DNA of 64,000 nt from Paraglaciecola sp. L3A3 (GTDB lineage: Bacteria; Pseudomonadota; Gammaproteobacteria; Enterobacterales; Alteromonadaceae), in NCBI RefSeq assembly GCF_009796765.1, contig NZ_CP047023.1, positions 4,447,501 to 4,511,500 of the forward strand, in the 5' to 3' direction. Below are positions 10,601-19,636 of the stretch, piece by piece (position 1 is the first letter of the stretch; each line of letters starts with the position of its first letter). The notes beneath the pieces were generated by a model that saw only the letters and a list, made by a program, of their open reading frames with translations, was not told where the DNA came from and did no database searches. Made by a program: the position numbers and the translations under genes.

Positions 10601-11932
10601 TGGTTGGTATATAGTTGGATTTTGCTGATCATCAAAACCCGAAAAATAACCGTTTTTGTTCAGTAAAAACCAATTCTCGATAAAATAGGCGTTATCATTA
10701 TCTGCTAATGATACTCCCCCCTCTGTTAATAGGGTGCAATTTCTTAGTTGTGATTTAACTACCTCAGCTGTGGGAGTGGGGATTGATGACTCATTACATT
10801 GGGCATTGCCCCCCTGCTGGATATTTTTAAAATAGTTATAATCGAGTTCAATCAGTTTGTTCAACTCATAGCTAAAGTCATGCCTAATCTTGTTGTGTAA
10901 ACTTTCACTCTGAATGTTTTTTTGTTGCAACCAATAGCGATAAAAAAGCTGATCAGAAATAGCAATGGCCAAAACTCCAAATAAAATAAATAAACCCAGA
11001 ATAAATTGGCTCACATCGGATCGTGAGTAGCTGTAGGTCGGCGCACAATATTGAATTTTTAAAATAGGTAATATTGCCACCAGCAGAACTAAACTAAGCA
11101 CGGCCCATAAAGCCGCAGTATTGCCGATTTTCAAATTATTCAAAACAACGTCTTGTTTTTCTACAAAGGCTAACAAGTAAATATCCTGGGTTGACTGACT
11201 TTTTTCGTCGGTCAAACTCAGGTTTGTTAATTTCATTGGCTGTCGATAAATTCGCAGGTGAAGTCCTGCTAACTCTCGGTCGATAGAATCACTTACGCTT
11301 GTTTCCGTCTTCTCGTCTTTTGCTAAGTTATCTGTACTCGCTAGATAACTTTTAACAGCTGAAAACCTTAAGTCAGAAAGATTTTTAGCAAGATCTGCGT
11401 GGCGTTTTTCGGCCAAAATATTGCCATCTTTATCACTAACGATAAGCAAAGGAAAAGGACTTAAATGGCTTGGGATAAGATCCAAAATTGGAGTAGTGAT
11501 TTTGAATTCTTCAATATCAATTCTAATAGCTTGTTCATTAGGGTCCAATTGTAAAGTAAACTCAGTGCTATCTGTTTCTGGAGATTTATTGCTATTTTTG
11601 AGGACGTTTAAGTGCTTAAAATTTTGTGTGGCGTTGAGCAGGTTTTTAAATTTATTAATGTCGAGATCGAAATTAGTATCAATCTGCTTATTATCGGACT
11701 TACTGGTTTCTCCAGCCTGAACTTCTATAAATTCTTGGCGAACACTTGTGCTGAGTAAATTAATTGATTGCTGCAAACTTTTTGCCGCTTCATTCAGTTG
11801 TCGCAAATAACGGTGGTTTTGTTGAATTTCATTTTGCTGAATTTTTAAAAAGTAATATGCAGCACCGATTAAAATAATAATCAGTAGTAATATGCTGTAG
11901 CGTTTAAATGCAGACTGTTTTTTACCGGGCAT
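7664..11932 (-). CDS. Very large multi-pass membrane protein with Cache-like sensor region (function unknown)
   Basis: The 1,422-residue protein does not match a family I can name. Hydrophobic helices lie near residues 12-30, 272-295, 308-330, 645-668 and 700-750, several more between 770 and 900, one near 1040-1065, and a last pair near 1360-1410. Between the third and fourth helices (about 340-640) is a long extracytoplasmic part with YFQRGWHGPLWNW, FFIQRIRNIHDARF and FGFAVIDQQGQVLYHSNEE, which reads like a Cache/PAS-type sensor fold. The part after the 1050 helix is soluble and presumably cytoplasmic. It includes alternating strand-helix stretches (TPLIVLQGLAQNLF, KIDLIIVSEVSPMLLL) and a winged-helix-like end. 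No kinase, GGDEF, EAL or methyl-accepting domain is present. It is monocistronic. Confidence 0.7.
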   Translation of the reverse strand: MPGKKQSAFKRYSILLLIIILIGAAYYFLKIQQNEIQQNHRYLRQLNEAAKSLQQSINLLSTSVRQEFIEVQAGETSKSDNKQIDTNFDLDINKFKNLLNATQNFKHLNVLKNSNKSPETDSTEFTLQLDPNEQAIRIDIEEFKITTPILDLIPSHLSPFPLLIVSDKDGNILAEKRHADLAKNLSDLRFSAVKSYLASTDNLAKDEKTETSVSDSIDRELAGLHLRIYRQPMKLTNLSLTDEKSQSTQDIYLLAFVEKQDVVLNNLKIGNTAALWAVLSLVLLVAILPILKIQYCAPTYSYSRSDVSQFILGLFILFGVLAIAISDQLFYRYWLQQKNIQSESLHNKIRHDFSYELNKLIELDYNYFKNIQQGGNAQCNESSIPTPTAEVVKSQLRNCTLLTEGGVSLADNDNAYFIENWFLLNKNGYFSGFDDQQNPTIYQPHKALYNTKLVDLKGREYFQRGWHGPLWNWEGETKDKDKPFFIQRIRNIHDARFNSQLVFKHQFDSKVNSKNTEYLSSIGTSLTSLNQRILPNNFGFAVIDQQGQVLYHSNEERSLVENFFAENAHNLQLLTTMQHLTDLNVDKPTNLELEYRHAPHNVTLGKLHKDIPEWGLVVFYNQEEASQVNMLLVFLAVILYLLLLIPLVLLSRYLSLQGLWARILHYQHDDNRPLAFRIRYKWLALWIWSACIMQLLSMGVLNNVLPRLAFFFFTLSLILVVLQYRLVPIALHEKRLAFKALVKRFLPQPSILFRTPFFIPFACGLFVCFVMCFLPANNNSSTQVNSTEWLNLGAGVTFFILASLLLWKKTKESQNKLFFSSNKNTSLALLNRRVSMGYLWYLAANIYLITMVPAVILINSVNGYMLAGQATFQNQYLQEQQQKVAQQAKHYRKLLKQNNNDMLGLPPVSPVIEHANLFPGVNPPDTKHIESWLSIVDRESNNIYSDNDPFLKTIIKNLKLKTHVAAEYQFEAANNIQSSNKKLLQYDPNRFMQAASKAFWAQILIITVVVIMGVYYAGLFLVSRKLLGEHIFDSYRLRPPSESEHSEYIWQRLQELKISGQMRLQFISQLSQLDLESAFRAHKIPIHDGNISYIEDWTDADGQVDLPKIDTIQGQEHTPLIVLQGLAQNLFKRKSRTQALAVLKRLQQQKIDLIIVSEVSPMLLLSQAENFPAHDVKEAPDKRELWQWSQLLRDYDMHYYWVARKKSTLTTSPDATSMLIHESTHWPELKQIKEIFITYHRAIKLQQQAEQLKQPISDDDLQLNDYWSPQQIVEFFVHHARPAYRLRWEQCCTDERLTLLQLAHGAKLNPANVEAIGHLQRRGLIYRDSGWHLVNESFRQFILTAEPLSQVEEWVDKTRTSLWHNLRAPLFMLVAILFILVIFSANIAFDSVLSTLAAVLGVVPLLIQNISSLRSVEILPKE

Positions 11933-12173
11933 ACATAACTCACATTCACTAGTGAAATTATTTATGCAATCAGTATGGGATAGTAATATGTATTGCGCAA
12001 ATTACGAACAGAACTATACCGTAGACGATAAAATCAGATTCGCGATGATAGAAACGAACTACGAGCCTAAACATGGACTTCTATAACATGACTTGTCTTA
12101 TCAAGCGATCCACCAGCAGGTAAACCAGACCACACTTTGTGTGCCCAGCATATGCCTTAACTTTTAAAAACAA

Positions 12174-12197
12174 AAAAAGCGCCAACCGGCGCTTTTT
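12174..12197 (-). terminator. Terminator of the ALDH operon
   Basis: AAAAAGCGCC / GGCGCTTTTT with loop AACC, 43 bases beyond the aldehyde dehydrogenase stop. It reads as a rho-independent terminator on the minus strand, with flanking A and T runs that let it work on either strand. The surrounding gap (11933-12239) must also hold the promoter of the 1,422-residue membrane protein. No clear -35/-10 pair is visible. Confidence 0.8.
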
Positions 12198-12239
12198 AAA
12201 GTTTTAAAACCTCTTTTTTAAAGAGCTTTAAACACAGTC

Positions 12240-13670
12240 TTACTGTGGAGTACGTAACACCATCAAACGAATTTCAGTCATATCTTCCATCGCGAAAGTG
12301 ATCCCTTCACGACCTAAGCCAGACTCTTTCACGCCACCATAAGGCATGTTATCGACACGCCAGCTAGGTACGTCACCAATCACCACACCACCCACATCTA
12401 GTTCGTCCCATGCTTTATGAGCTTTGTAGATATCGCGGGTAAATACACCGGCTTGTAAACCAAATTGGCTGTTATTGACTTCTTTTAATGCTTGATCAAA
12501 ATCAGAGAATGAGCTTAATACTGATACTGGACCAAAGGCTTCTTCAGTATTAATGGCTGCATCAACAGGTACATTTTCAAGCAATGTGGCTTGTAACATA
12601 TTGCCGTCACGTTTACCGCCACATAACAAGGTTGCCCCTGCAGCTACGGCTTCTTGTACCCAAGTATCTAAACGAGATGCTTCAGATTCAGAAATCATAG
12701 GGCCAATAAACGTATCTTCACTTAATGGGTCACCATGGACTAAACCTGCTACTTTTTCAGTATAACGCAGTTTAAATTCGGCATAAATTGACTCATGCAC
12801 AATAACGCGCTGTACACTGATACAACTTTGTCCAGATTGATAGTAAGCACCAAAAGTAATACGCTCGATAGCATCATCTAAGTCTGTGTCATGATCAACT
12901 ACACAAGCAGCATTACCGCCAAGCTCTAAAATTACAGGCTTTTTACCGGCTTTGGCTTTTAAGTCCCAGCCTACTTGCGGTGAACCAGTAAAACTAAGCA
13001 GTTTAAATCTGTCGTCTGTAGTGAATAAATCAGCACCATCACGACTACAAGGCAAAATAGAAAATGCGCCTTTTGGCAAATCGGTTTCTGCCAAAATTTC
13101 ACCAATAATAATCGCGCCAAGTGGCGTACGACTAGCAGGTTTAAGTACAAAAGCACAACCTGTAGCCAATGCCGGAGCAATTTTATGCGCCGCTAAGTTT
13201 AACGGAAAGTTAAAAGGTGAAATAAAGGAACATGGACCAATAGGTACACGTTTGTACATGCCAGTGTAACCTTTAGCCCTAGGAGTAATTTCAAGGTTCA
13301 TCACCTCACCGTGCATACGTACAGACTCTTCAGCAGCAATACGGAAGGTATCAATCAAACGTGTTACTTCGCCCCGCGCATCTTTAATCGGTTTACCGGC
13401 TTCTATACATAAAGCATGGGCTAACTCGTCAAAACGTTCTTCAAAACGTTTTACACAATGATTAATAATATTTTGACGCTCATAAGGCGCCATTTTATTA
13501 AGCAAAGGTTGACTAGCTTCTGCAGCAGCAATAGCTTGATCGATAACTTTTGCATCGGCCATGGCCGCATGAGTGGCAACTTCATTGGTATATTTATTGG
13601 TAATAGCTAGATCTTGATTAGCAAATACCGCTTCATTGGCTAAATAATAGGGATAAGCTTTAGCTAACAT
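12240..13670 (-). CDS. NAD(P)-dependent aldehyde dehydrogenase
   Basis: The 476-residue ALDH-superfamily enzyme oxidises an aldehyde to an acid with NAD(P). The catalytic set is complete: N154 in SPFNFP, K177 in LKPAS, general base E249 in LELGGN, nucleophile C283 in SGQSCISVQR, and the EEAFGPV motif near 400. The overall sequence resembles the phosphonoacetaldehyde/lactaldehyde/succinate-semialdehyde branch, but the substrate is not decidable here. It follows the acetolactate-synthase-like gene by 9 bases, so the two are co-transcribed. The thiamine enzyme may make or use the aldehyde or ketoacid handled here, which is an inference from the pairing. Confidence 0.88.
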   Translation of the reverse strand: MLAKAYPYYLANEAVFANQDLAITNKYTNEVATHAAMADAKVIDQAIAAAEASQPLLNKMAPYERQNIINHCVKRFEERFDELAHALCIEAGKPIKDARGEVTRLIDTFRIAAEESVRMHGEVMNLEITPRAKGYTGMYKRVPIGPCSFISPFNFPLNLAAHKIAPALATGCAFVLKPASRTPLGAIIIGEILAETDLPKGAFSILPCSRDGADLFTTDDRFKLLSFTGSPQVGWDLKAKAGKKPVILELGGNAACVVDHDTDLDDAIERITFGAYYQSGQSCISVQRVIVHESIYAEFKLRYTEKVAGLVHGDPLSEDTFIGPMISESEASRLDTWVQEAVAAGATLLCGGKRDGNMLQATLLENVPVDAAINTEEAFGPVSVLSSFSDFDQALKEVNNSQFGLQAGVFTRDIYKAHKAWDELDVGGVVIGDVPSWRVDNMPYGGVKESGLGREGITFAMEDMTEIRLMVLRTPQ

Positions 13671-13679
13671 AATGGCTCC

Positions 13680-15323
13680 TTAAACCGCTGCACTGCGCAT
13701 ACGAATTGTTTTATTAAGAGTTTCATCGTTTAATGTGTAATCAACTGGCACATCAATTAAATGTACACCTGGTTCGGCTAAACATTGTTTTACTTGAGGT
13801 AATAAACCTGCAGCTGAATCAATTCTCCAGCCCTTACCACCATAACTTTCTACGTATTTTACAAAGTCAGGGTTGCCGTAATCTAATCCGAAGTTTTCGA
13901 ATTCCATATTGGCTTGTTTCCACTTGATCATACCGTAAGCATCATCACGTAAAATAATCACCACTATGTGTAAGTTAAGACGTACAGCAGTTTCTAACTC
14001 CTGGCTGTTCATCATAAAGCCACCGTCACCACATACTGTAATAACAGGTTTAGTGGGGTGTACCATTTTAGCCGCCATGGCAGACGGGAGGCCTGCGCCC
14101 ATAGTTGCGAGGGCGTTGTCTAACAATAATGTATTAGGAAAGGCTGCAGGATAATTACGAGCAAACCAAATTTTGTAAACGCCGTTATCTAACGTCACTA
14201 TACCGTCATCTGGCATAGCTTCACGAATATCTCGAACAAAACGTTCTGGTAAAATTGGGAAGCGGTCATCATTTTCGCTTTCAGCTTTATGGGTTAAATA
14301 AGCTTCATGAACCTTTTTGAAGAAACTAAAGTCCCAAGTAGGGTTGGCACTGATTTGTTCTTTAATTTGCCAAATACTGTTAGCAATATCGCCTATCACT
14401 TCTAGCTGTGGGAAATAAACAGGATCAACGGCAGCCGTTTCAAAGTTAATATGAATCACTTGTCTATTGTCATTGTGACTCATAAAGAAAGGCGGTTTTT
14501 CAACTACGTCATGGCCAACGTTAATGATTAGGTCTGCGCCATCAATTACTCTATGAACAAAGTCACCAGATGATAAAGCTGTGTTACCCATAAACAAGTC
14601 GTCTTTTTCATCTAATACGCCTTTACCTAACTGAGTAGTCACGTAAGGAATGCCTGTTTTATCAACAAACTCTTTAAGCATTTTAGAAGTAAGCTTGCGG
14701 TTTGCAGCTGCACCGATTAACAATAATGGCGTTTTGGCATCATGGATCATACCTGCTGCTCTGTTAATAGATTTGTATTCAGCAATAGGTCGTCTGGCAA
14801 CACTGGCTGTTAATAATTTTGCACTTGTTTCTTCAGCTGCAATATCTTCTGGTAATTCGATATGTACGGCACCAGGACGTTCCTCATGGGCCAATCGAAA
14901 GGCTTCGCGAATAGCGGATGGAATACGATCGCCACTGACTAATTGAGTGGTATATTTAGTAATAGGGCGCATCATATCTACTGCATCTATCACTTGGAAG
15001 CGACCTTGCTTACTGGTTTTAACAGGCTTTTGGCCAGTGATCATCATCATTGGCATAGCGCCTAATTGAGCATAAGCAGCAGGCGTCACTAAGTTAGTTG
15101 CACCTGGGCCTAAAGTCGACAAACACACCCCCACTTTACCAGTTAAACGACCATAGGTAGCAGCCATAAATCCAGCGCCTTGTTCGTGACGAGTTAAAAT
15201 CAGTTTGATATTCGAATCACGCATAGATTCCAATAAATCCAAGTTTTCTTCACCTGGGATACCAAAAATGTACTCAACACCTTCTGCTTCTAAGGCTTTT
15301 ATAAATAAATCAGACGCTTTCAT
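13680..15323 (-). CDS. Acetolactate synthase-like thiamine-diphosphate enzyme
   Basis: The 547-residue ThDP enzyme has the three usual domains. The N-terminal Pyr domain has the cofactor-activating glutamate E47 (LTRHEQGAGFMA), a central FAD/nucleotide-type domain follows, and the C-terminal PP domain has the metal motif GDGGFMMNSQELETA and a downstream Asn-equivalent region (LRDDAYGMIKWKQ). It resembles catabolic acetolactate synthase (AlsS/IlvB-like) large subunits. No small regulatory subunit gene is adjacent, which argues against anabolic IlvB. Paired with an aldehyde dehydrogenase, it may serve a degradative pathway. Acetolactate as product is inferred from family only. Confidence 0.82.
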   Translation of the reverse strand: MKASDLFIKALEAEGVEYIFGIPGEENLDLLESMRDSNIKLILTRHEQGAGFMAATYGRLTGKVGVCLSTLGPGATNLVTPAAYAQLGAMPMMMITGQKPVKTSKQGRFQVIDAVDMMRPITKYTTQLVSGDRIPSAIREAFRLAHEERPGAVHIELPEDIAAEETSAKLLTASVARRPIAEYKSINRAAGMIHDAKTPLLLIGAAANRKLTSKMLKEFVDKTGIPYVTTQLGKGVLDEKDDLFMGNTALSSGDFVHRVIDGADLIINVGHDVVEKPPFFMSHNDNRQVIHINFETAAVDPVYFPQLEVIGDIANSIWQIKEQISANPTWDFSFFKKVHEAYLTHKAESENDDRFPILPERFVRDIREAMPDDGIVTLDNGVYKIWFARNYPAAFPNTLLLDNALATMGAGLPSAMAAKMVHPTKPVITVCGDGGFMMNSQELETAVRLNLHIVVIILRDDAYGMIKWKQANMEFENFGLDYGNPDFVKYVESYGGKGWRIDSAAGLLPQVKQCLAEPGVHLIDVPVDYTLNDETLNKTIRMRSAAV

Positions 15324-15503
15324 GGGCGCTCCTGTTAGTTTTGTAGGGGTAAATCCTAATCTTCAATAGGGTATAGAAGATAGGCCATTATTTTAAAAGG
15401 TCTCTGCCTTCTTTATTGTTATAAGCTTATAGTCCACCGAACTATATGCGTGGGTAAAGCATAAAAAACCGATTACTTAAATCAATTTTGCATATGAAGA
15501 CAA

Positions 15504-16547
15504 TCAACTGTTAACACTTCGGTTTAATTCAAACAAAAATTGCACTATTTCTAACTGTAATTGGGTCACATCAGGTTGAAACAGAAGTTTATCAATTGCC
15601 ACTTCATATTGACTCTTATCATTAATATTTTTTAATCTAACTAACAACAAAAGCCAATCTTGATGCAAATGCATTACTTTTTGATGAAGTTTGTGTACCT
15701 CATTATTAGCTGATAATCGACTAAATTGTTGAAAAGATATTTCTAGGTTTTGTAATCCTCTGGTAATGTTATCTGCATTGTCTGCAGAATATTCTTTTGA
15801 CATTAGTGCAGAAAAATATTGTAAATAAGCCAAACTATTTTCGACTGATTTAATAAAATCCAATTTTGAATCAATTATTTTATCCAAGGGATTCAAGTTA
15901 GGTGGCGCTGCTGTTAAGGAATCTGCCAGACGATATCCCCGCGCAGCTTTACTATCCGTTCCGATAGACAAATACATAACTTGTAAAAGCTTTTGCGCCA
16001 AAACAAATATTTCACCGGCATTACCTTTTTTTAATTCCAGTTCAATTTCACAAATGGGCACACTTTGTCCATTGGCTGAAACCGACCCCAAATCCCAGAC
16101 CATTTCAATCTGGCAGGTGTCACTCACATCCAGTAAATATATTTTACGGACAAAATTCGTGGTAAATAAAGTTGCTAATTTTTGCTGTACTTTTTCTACC
16201 GACAAACCAGCAGGCCAAGCATTTTGGGGAAATAAGCTAAGATCGGGAACCACACTTGTGTGTTCATCTCTATCAGCGAGTTGTACATTATATTCTGGCC
16301 TTTGATACAAACCACCCACTGAGCTACCGGCGGTTTTTAAGGTTTGCTCTAATTGTTTGCCTTTGCCCCTGATCCGCAAACCAATGTCATTTTTACGTAA
16401 GGTGCGCTCGTCTGTATCGAAGTAATAATTACTTAATTCAACCACTTGTTTAGTCACTACACAATTCAATTGTGGTAGTAATTTTTGCTCAATTATGTCG
16501 CCCGCGTTATCAGCAGCGAGCAGTTTTAACTCGATTTCGTATTCCAT
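15504..16547 (-). CDS. CYTH-domain inorganic triphosphatase, YgiF-like
   Basis: The 347-residue protein carries the CYTH signature EIELKL at residues 4-9 (ExExK), basic strands such as LRKNDIGLRIRGKG, and further acidic metal-binding strands (QIEMVWD, ICEIELELKKG). These define a tunnel-type triphosphatase. The C-terminal about 130 residues are helical and occupy the place of the CHAD domain of E. coli YgiF, but lack most of its conserved His residues. The likely activity is tripolyphosphate hydrolysis. It is divergent from ygiM, as ygiF and ygiM neighbour each other in other gammaproteobacteria. Confidence 0.85.
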   Translation of the reverse strand: MEYEIELKLLAADNAGDIIEQKLLPQLNCVVTKQVVELSNYYFDTDERTLRKNDIGLRIRGKGKQLEQTLKTAGSSVGGLYQRPEYNVQLADRDEHTSVVPDLSLFPQNAWPAGLSVEKVQQKLATLFTTNFVRKIYLLDVSDTCQIEMVWDLGSVSANGQSVPICEIELELKKGNAGEIFVLAQKLLQVMYLSIGTDSKAARGYRLADSLTAAPPNLNPLDKIIDSKLDFIKSVENSLAYLQYFSALMSKEYSADNADNITRGLQNLEISFQQFSRLSANNEVHKLHQKVMHLHQDWLLLLVRLKNINDKSQYEVAIDKLLFQPDVTQLQLEIVQFLFELNRSVNS

Positions 16548-16707
16548 ATATTTCTAAAAGATTATCAACACTTTATCCACAATAGCCTGTCATAAATGCA
16601 GGATCAATCATAAACCACTCATACAGCAGGCAAATCCAAATAGTTACTTGCCTTTCTATTGGTCAGGCAATACCATCTAAGTTCACAAAAAGGAGTAGAT
16701 TTTTGAT

Positions 16708-17316
16708 ATGCGTAAGCAAATAGTTTTTATATTTTTATTATTCAGTTGTGGTTTCTATAACACCTCACTCGTTGCACAAGAGTCAACGGAGACAGAAGGT
16801 CAAACACGTTATATATCAGACGATTTATTCACTTATTTACATGCAGGTCCTGGTAGAAATTATAGAATTTTAGGTTCAGTTACCGCTGGTACTAAAGTCA
16901 CTTTATTAAATGAAGATAAAGAAAATAATTTTACCGAAGTAATGGACGATAAAGACCGTAAAGGCTGGGTACAATCTGATTTCATTAACCTTGATAGAAG
17001 CGTCAGAGAGTTAGTACCTGGATTAAAAGAACAAGTTCAACAAACTCAACAAGCATTACAAGCTGAACAAGCCAGTACTGATGGTCTGTATCAACAAATT
17101 CAACAGTTAACTGCTGACGTTACCGAATTGAGAAAGTTATTGGCGGCTTCAGAAAAAGCCAATGCAGAAGTTAATGAAACCTTAAAAAACTATGACCAAA
17201 GTGCAGAAATGGAATGGCTGACTCGAGGCGGTATTTTGGCCTTAGTGAGTTTAATCCTGGGTATCATCATTACTTATTTACCTAAAAAACGTCGTAGAAA
17301 CGACAAATGGATGTAA
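16708..17316 (+). CDS. ygiM: TIGR04211-family SH3 domain protein YgiM
   Basis: The 202-residue protein has a signal peptide (MRKQIVFIFLLFSCGFYNTSLVAQ), a bacterial SH3 domain at about residues 30-95 (YISDDLFTYLHAGPGRNYRILG), a Gln-rich coiled coil at about 105-165, and a C-terminal membrane helix (GGILALVSLILGIIITYL) followed by basic residues. The architecture matches YgiM/TIGR04211, thought to act at the cell envelope. A GGAG lies 12 bases before the ATG, a longer spacing than usual. Confidence 0.88.
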   Translation: MRKQIVFIFLLFSCGFYNTSLVAQESTETEGQTRYISDDLFTYLHAGPGRNYRILGSVTAGTKVTLLNEDKENNFTEVMDDKDRKGWVQSDFINLDRSVRELVPGLKEQVQQTQQALQAEQASTDGLYQQIQQLTADVTELRKLLAASEKANAEVNETLKNYDQSAEMEWLTRGGILALVSLILGIIITYLPKKRRRNDKWM

Positions 17317-17353
17317 AAAACTTTTTATCTTTGCATAATTTTTATAGGAAATA

Positions 17354-17860
17354 GTGATGGGTTTATTAGCTAAATTATTAAAAGCGCTTAATTCTGATGC
17401 CTCCCCTTGGCAGCTAGCATTAGGCTTATCTTTAGGCATGATAATGGGGTTGACCCCATTACTCGGTCTGCATTCATTAGTTATACTGTTTGTGGTACTT
17501 TTTTGTCGAATTAATATCAGTGCATTTTTAGTTTCGTGGTCGGCTTTTTCACTGATTGCCTTACCGCTAACTTCGAGCTTTGCCAATTTGGGTGAGTCTT
17601 TATTATTAGCTGAAAACCTGCAAGGTGCCTGGACTGCTTTCTACAATACTTACCTTGGTCAATTAACTCAGTTTTACCATACACTGACCATAGGTAGCGT
17701 ATTAGTGGCAGTTATTCTATTCCCTTTCGCTTTGCTACTAAGTAAAAAGTTAGTAGAAAAGTATCGCCTAACGTTTATGCAATGGGTGAATCAATTAAGA
17801 ATTATCAAAATCATTAAAGGATCGGGTTTTTATAATATTTATCAAAGGCTTGGAGAATAA
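17354..17860 (+). CDS. TIGR03546 family inner-membrane protein
   Basis: The 168-residue protein has conserved N-terminal LLAKLLKALNSDASPWQLAL followed by GMIMGLTPLLGLHS. Hydrophobic helices lie at about residues 20-60 and 110-130, and the C-terminus is basic. The family is defined by its pairing with TIGR03545, and the next gene is exactly that, starting 3 bases after this stop. Function unknown; an envelope role is likely. Confidence 0.85.
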   Translation: MMGLLAKLLKALNSDASPWQLALGLSLGMIMGLTPLLGLHSLVILFVVLFCRINISAFLVSWSAFSLIALPLTSSFANLGESLLLAENLQGAWTAFYNTYLGQLTQFYHTLTIGSVLVAVILFPFALLLSKKLVEKYRLTFMQWVNQLRIIKIIKGSGFYNIYQRLGE

Positions 17861-17863
17861 CCT

Positions 17864-19627
17864 ATGAAGTCAATTATTCGCTGGCCAGGCTTAGTGGCAT
17901 TCGTTGTGATTGTGGGCTTGATAGCCGCGATTAGTATTTTGTTTCTGGATTTTTGGATAAAAATCGCCGCTGAAAAAAGTTTTTCTGAACTTAACGGCGC
18001 TGAAGTCAATATCAGCCAAGTGGAGCATAAATTCTCTCCCTTCGGCATAACTTTACATCAGGTAGAATTTACCGATCCCAAAGAGCCAATCAATAACCAT
18101 TTTTCAGCAGAAACTATTTCAGCCAAAATTGATCTGGCGCCATTATTATTGCGCAAAATTATCATTGATGAATTAACCGTTAATAACAGTCAATTCAATA
18201 CCGAGAGAGCCTCTGCTGGCGAAGTTTATCTAGACACAGAAACAGCTGATAACGAAAGTTCAACTGGTTTTGTTGATGGTATAAAAGTTCCTACGGTTGA
18301 CGAAATATTAGCTAAGTCACCTCTTAAAACCACTAAAGCAGTGGCCGACTCGCAAGCGGTAATCGAAAAACATAGCCCTTTGCTGAAACAACAATTTGCC
18401 GCCTTACCAGAAAAAGACAAGTTGGCCGAATATAAACAGAGAGTGAATGCCCTGAAAGAAATGGATCATAAAGATCCTGCGCAACTTTTAGCGGCCAAAG
18501 AACAATTTAATCAACTTAAAGACGATATTTTAAAAGACAAAAAAGCTTTAGAAGACTTTAAACAAGCCTTAAGTGAAGCGAAAAAAGAGCTTTCACCACA
18601 GCTTGCAAAATTAAAATCAGCTCCAGCTGAAGATTATCAGCAACTTAAATCAGTGGCAGCAGGCGATCTTGATGCTATTGATGATGTGACCTCTTTGGTG
18701 TTTGGCGAATCTGTCGGAAAATGGAGCCGTTATGCATTAACTGCCTTTGATTTAGTCGGCCCTATGTTAGCCAGCAAAGGCGAACAGGATAAAGCAGAGC
18801 AAGTGGCAACGGGGAAATGGATAAGCTTTTCGGATACCTCTGCATTACCCGATTTTTGGATCAAAAAAGCCAATATATCGCTGCAATGGCAACAAGAAAT
18901 AATCGAAAGTCATTGGTCAGATATTACTCACCAGCATGATGTTTTAGGTCGTCCTACTATTTTTTCTGTTGACTCAAGTGCTAGCTCTTTATGGCAATCA
19001 CTGAAACTCAATGGCGACTTATGGTTAGCCGAATCGGGTGCTAAAGCGAAACAAAAATGGGCCTTATCTGGGTTAAAATTATCTGACTTAGATTTAGTTA
19101 AACAAGACAAGTTATCGGGTCATTTAAATAAAGGCTTATTATCCAGCACGGGGGATTTATCCCTTAATGGCGAGATGCTTGCTGGTAGCGGATTAGTAGA
19201 CTTACAAGACTTAGTAATTGAGGCTGTGGGTAGTAACAAACTTACTACTATTGTGGCCAATACACTTAATCAGCTTTCACAATTAAAATTAAATACTGAT
19301 ATTGGCGGTACACTTGGCGATATGGATTTATCTTTTAGTTCAGATTTAAATCAACAACTAAGTAGTGCGTTAGTGGCAAATGTTACTCCCGAACAACAAG
19401 CCAAATTAGATGATCTAAAACAAAAGTTGAATGAAAAAACCTCTGGATTGTTAGGTGATAATAACGCGGAAATGAGCCAGTGGCTGGAGTGGGAAAAATT
19501 AGCAGACGGTGATATAGACAGTTTAAATACATTACTAGAAGCTCAGCTCAATAATGTAATCGATAAACAAAAAGATAAAGTGAAAGACAAAGCAAAAGAA
19601 AAAATTCTGAATAAAATTTTTGGATAA
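17864..19627 (+). CDS. TIGR03545 family protein (AsmA-like envelope protein)
   Basis: The 587-residue protein is anchored by one N-terminal helix (residues 8-30) and is otherwise periplasmic. The early part (ELNGAEVNISQVEHKFSPFG and ITLHQVEFTDPKEP after it) resembles the start of AsmA/TamB-like proteins. A long charged helical middle (about 180-290) and a beta-rich C-terminal half follow. The C-terminus is Lys-rich (DKQKDKVKDKAKEKILNK). It is translationally coupled to TIGR03546 and 9 bases before the response-regulator gene, so ygiM-TIGR03546-TIGR03545-RR probably form one operon. No biochemical function is established. Confidence 0.85.
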   Translation: MKSIIRWPGLVAFVVIVGLIAAISILFLDFWIKIAAEKSFSELNGAEVNISQVEHKFSPFGITLHQVEFTDPKEPINNHFSAETISAKIDLAPLLLRKIIIDELTVNNSQFNTERASAGEVYLDTETADNESSTGFVDGIKVPTVDEILAKSPLKTTKAVADSQAVIEKHSPLLKQQFAALPEKDKLAEYKQRVNALKEMDHKDPAQLLAAKEQFNQLKDDILKDKKALEDFKQALSEAKKELSPQLAKLKSAPAEDYQQLKSVAAGDLDAIDDVTSLVFGESVGKWSRYALTAFDLVGPMLASKGEQDKAEQVATGKWISFSDTSALPDFWIKKANISLQWQQEIIESHWSDITHQHDVLGRPTIFSVDSSASSLWQSLKLNGDLWLAESGAKAKQKWALSGLKLSDLDLVKQDKLSGHLNKGLLSSTGDLSLNGEMLAGSGLVDLQDLVIEAVGSNKLTTIVANTLNQLSQLKLNTDIGGTLGDMDLSFSSDLNQQLSSALVANVTPEQQAKLDDLKQKLNEKTSGLLGDNNAEMSQWLEWEKLADGDIDSLNTLLEAQLNNVIDKQKDKVKDKAKEKILNKIFG

Positions 19628-19636
19628 TACCTAGCC

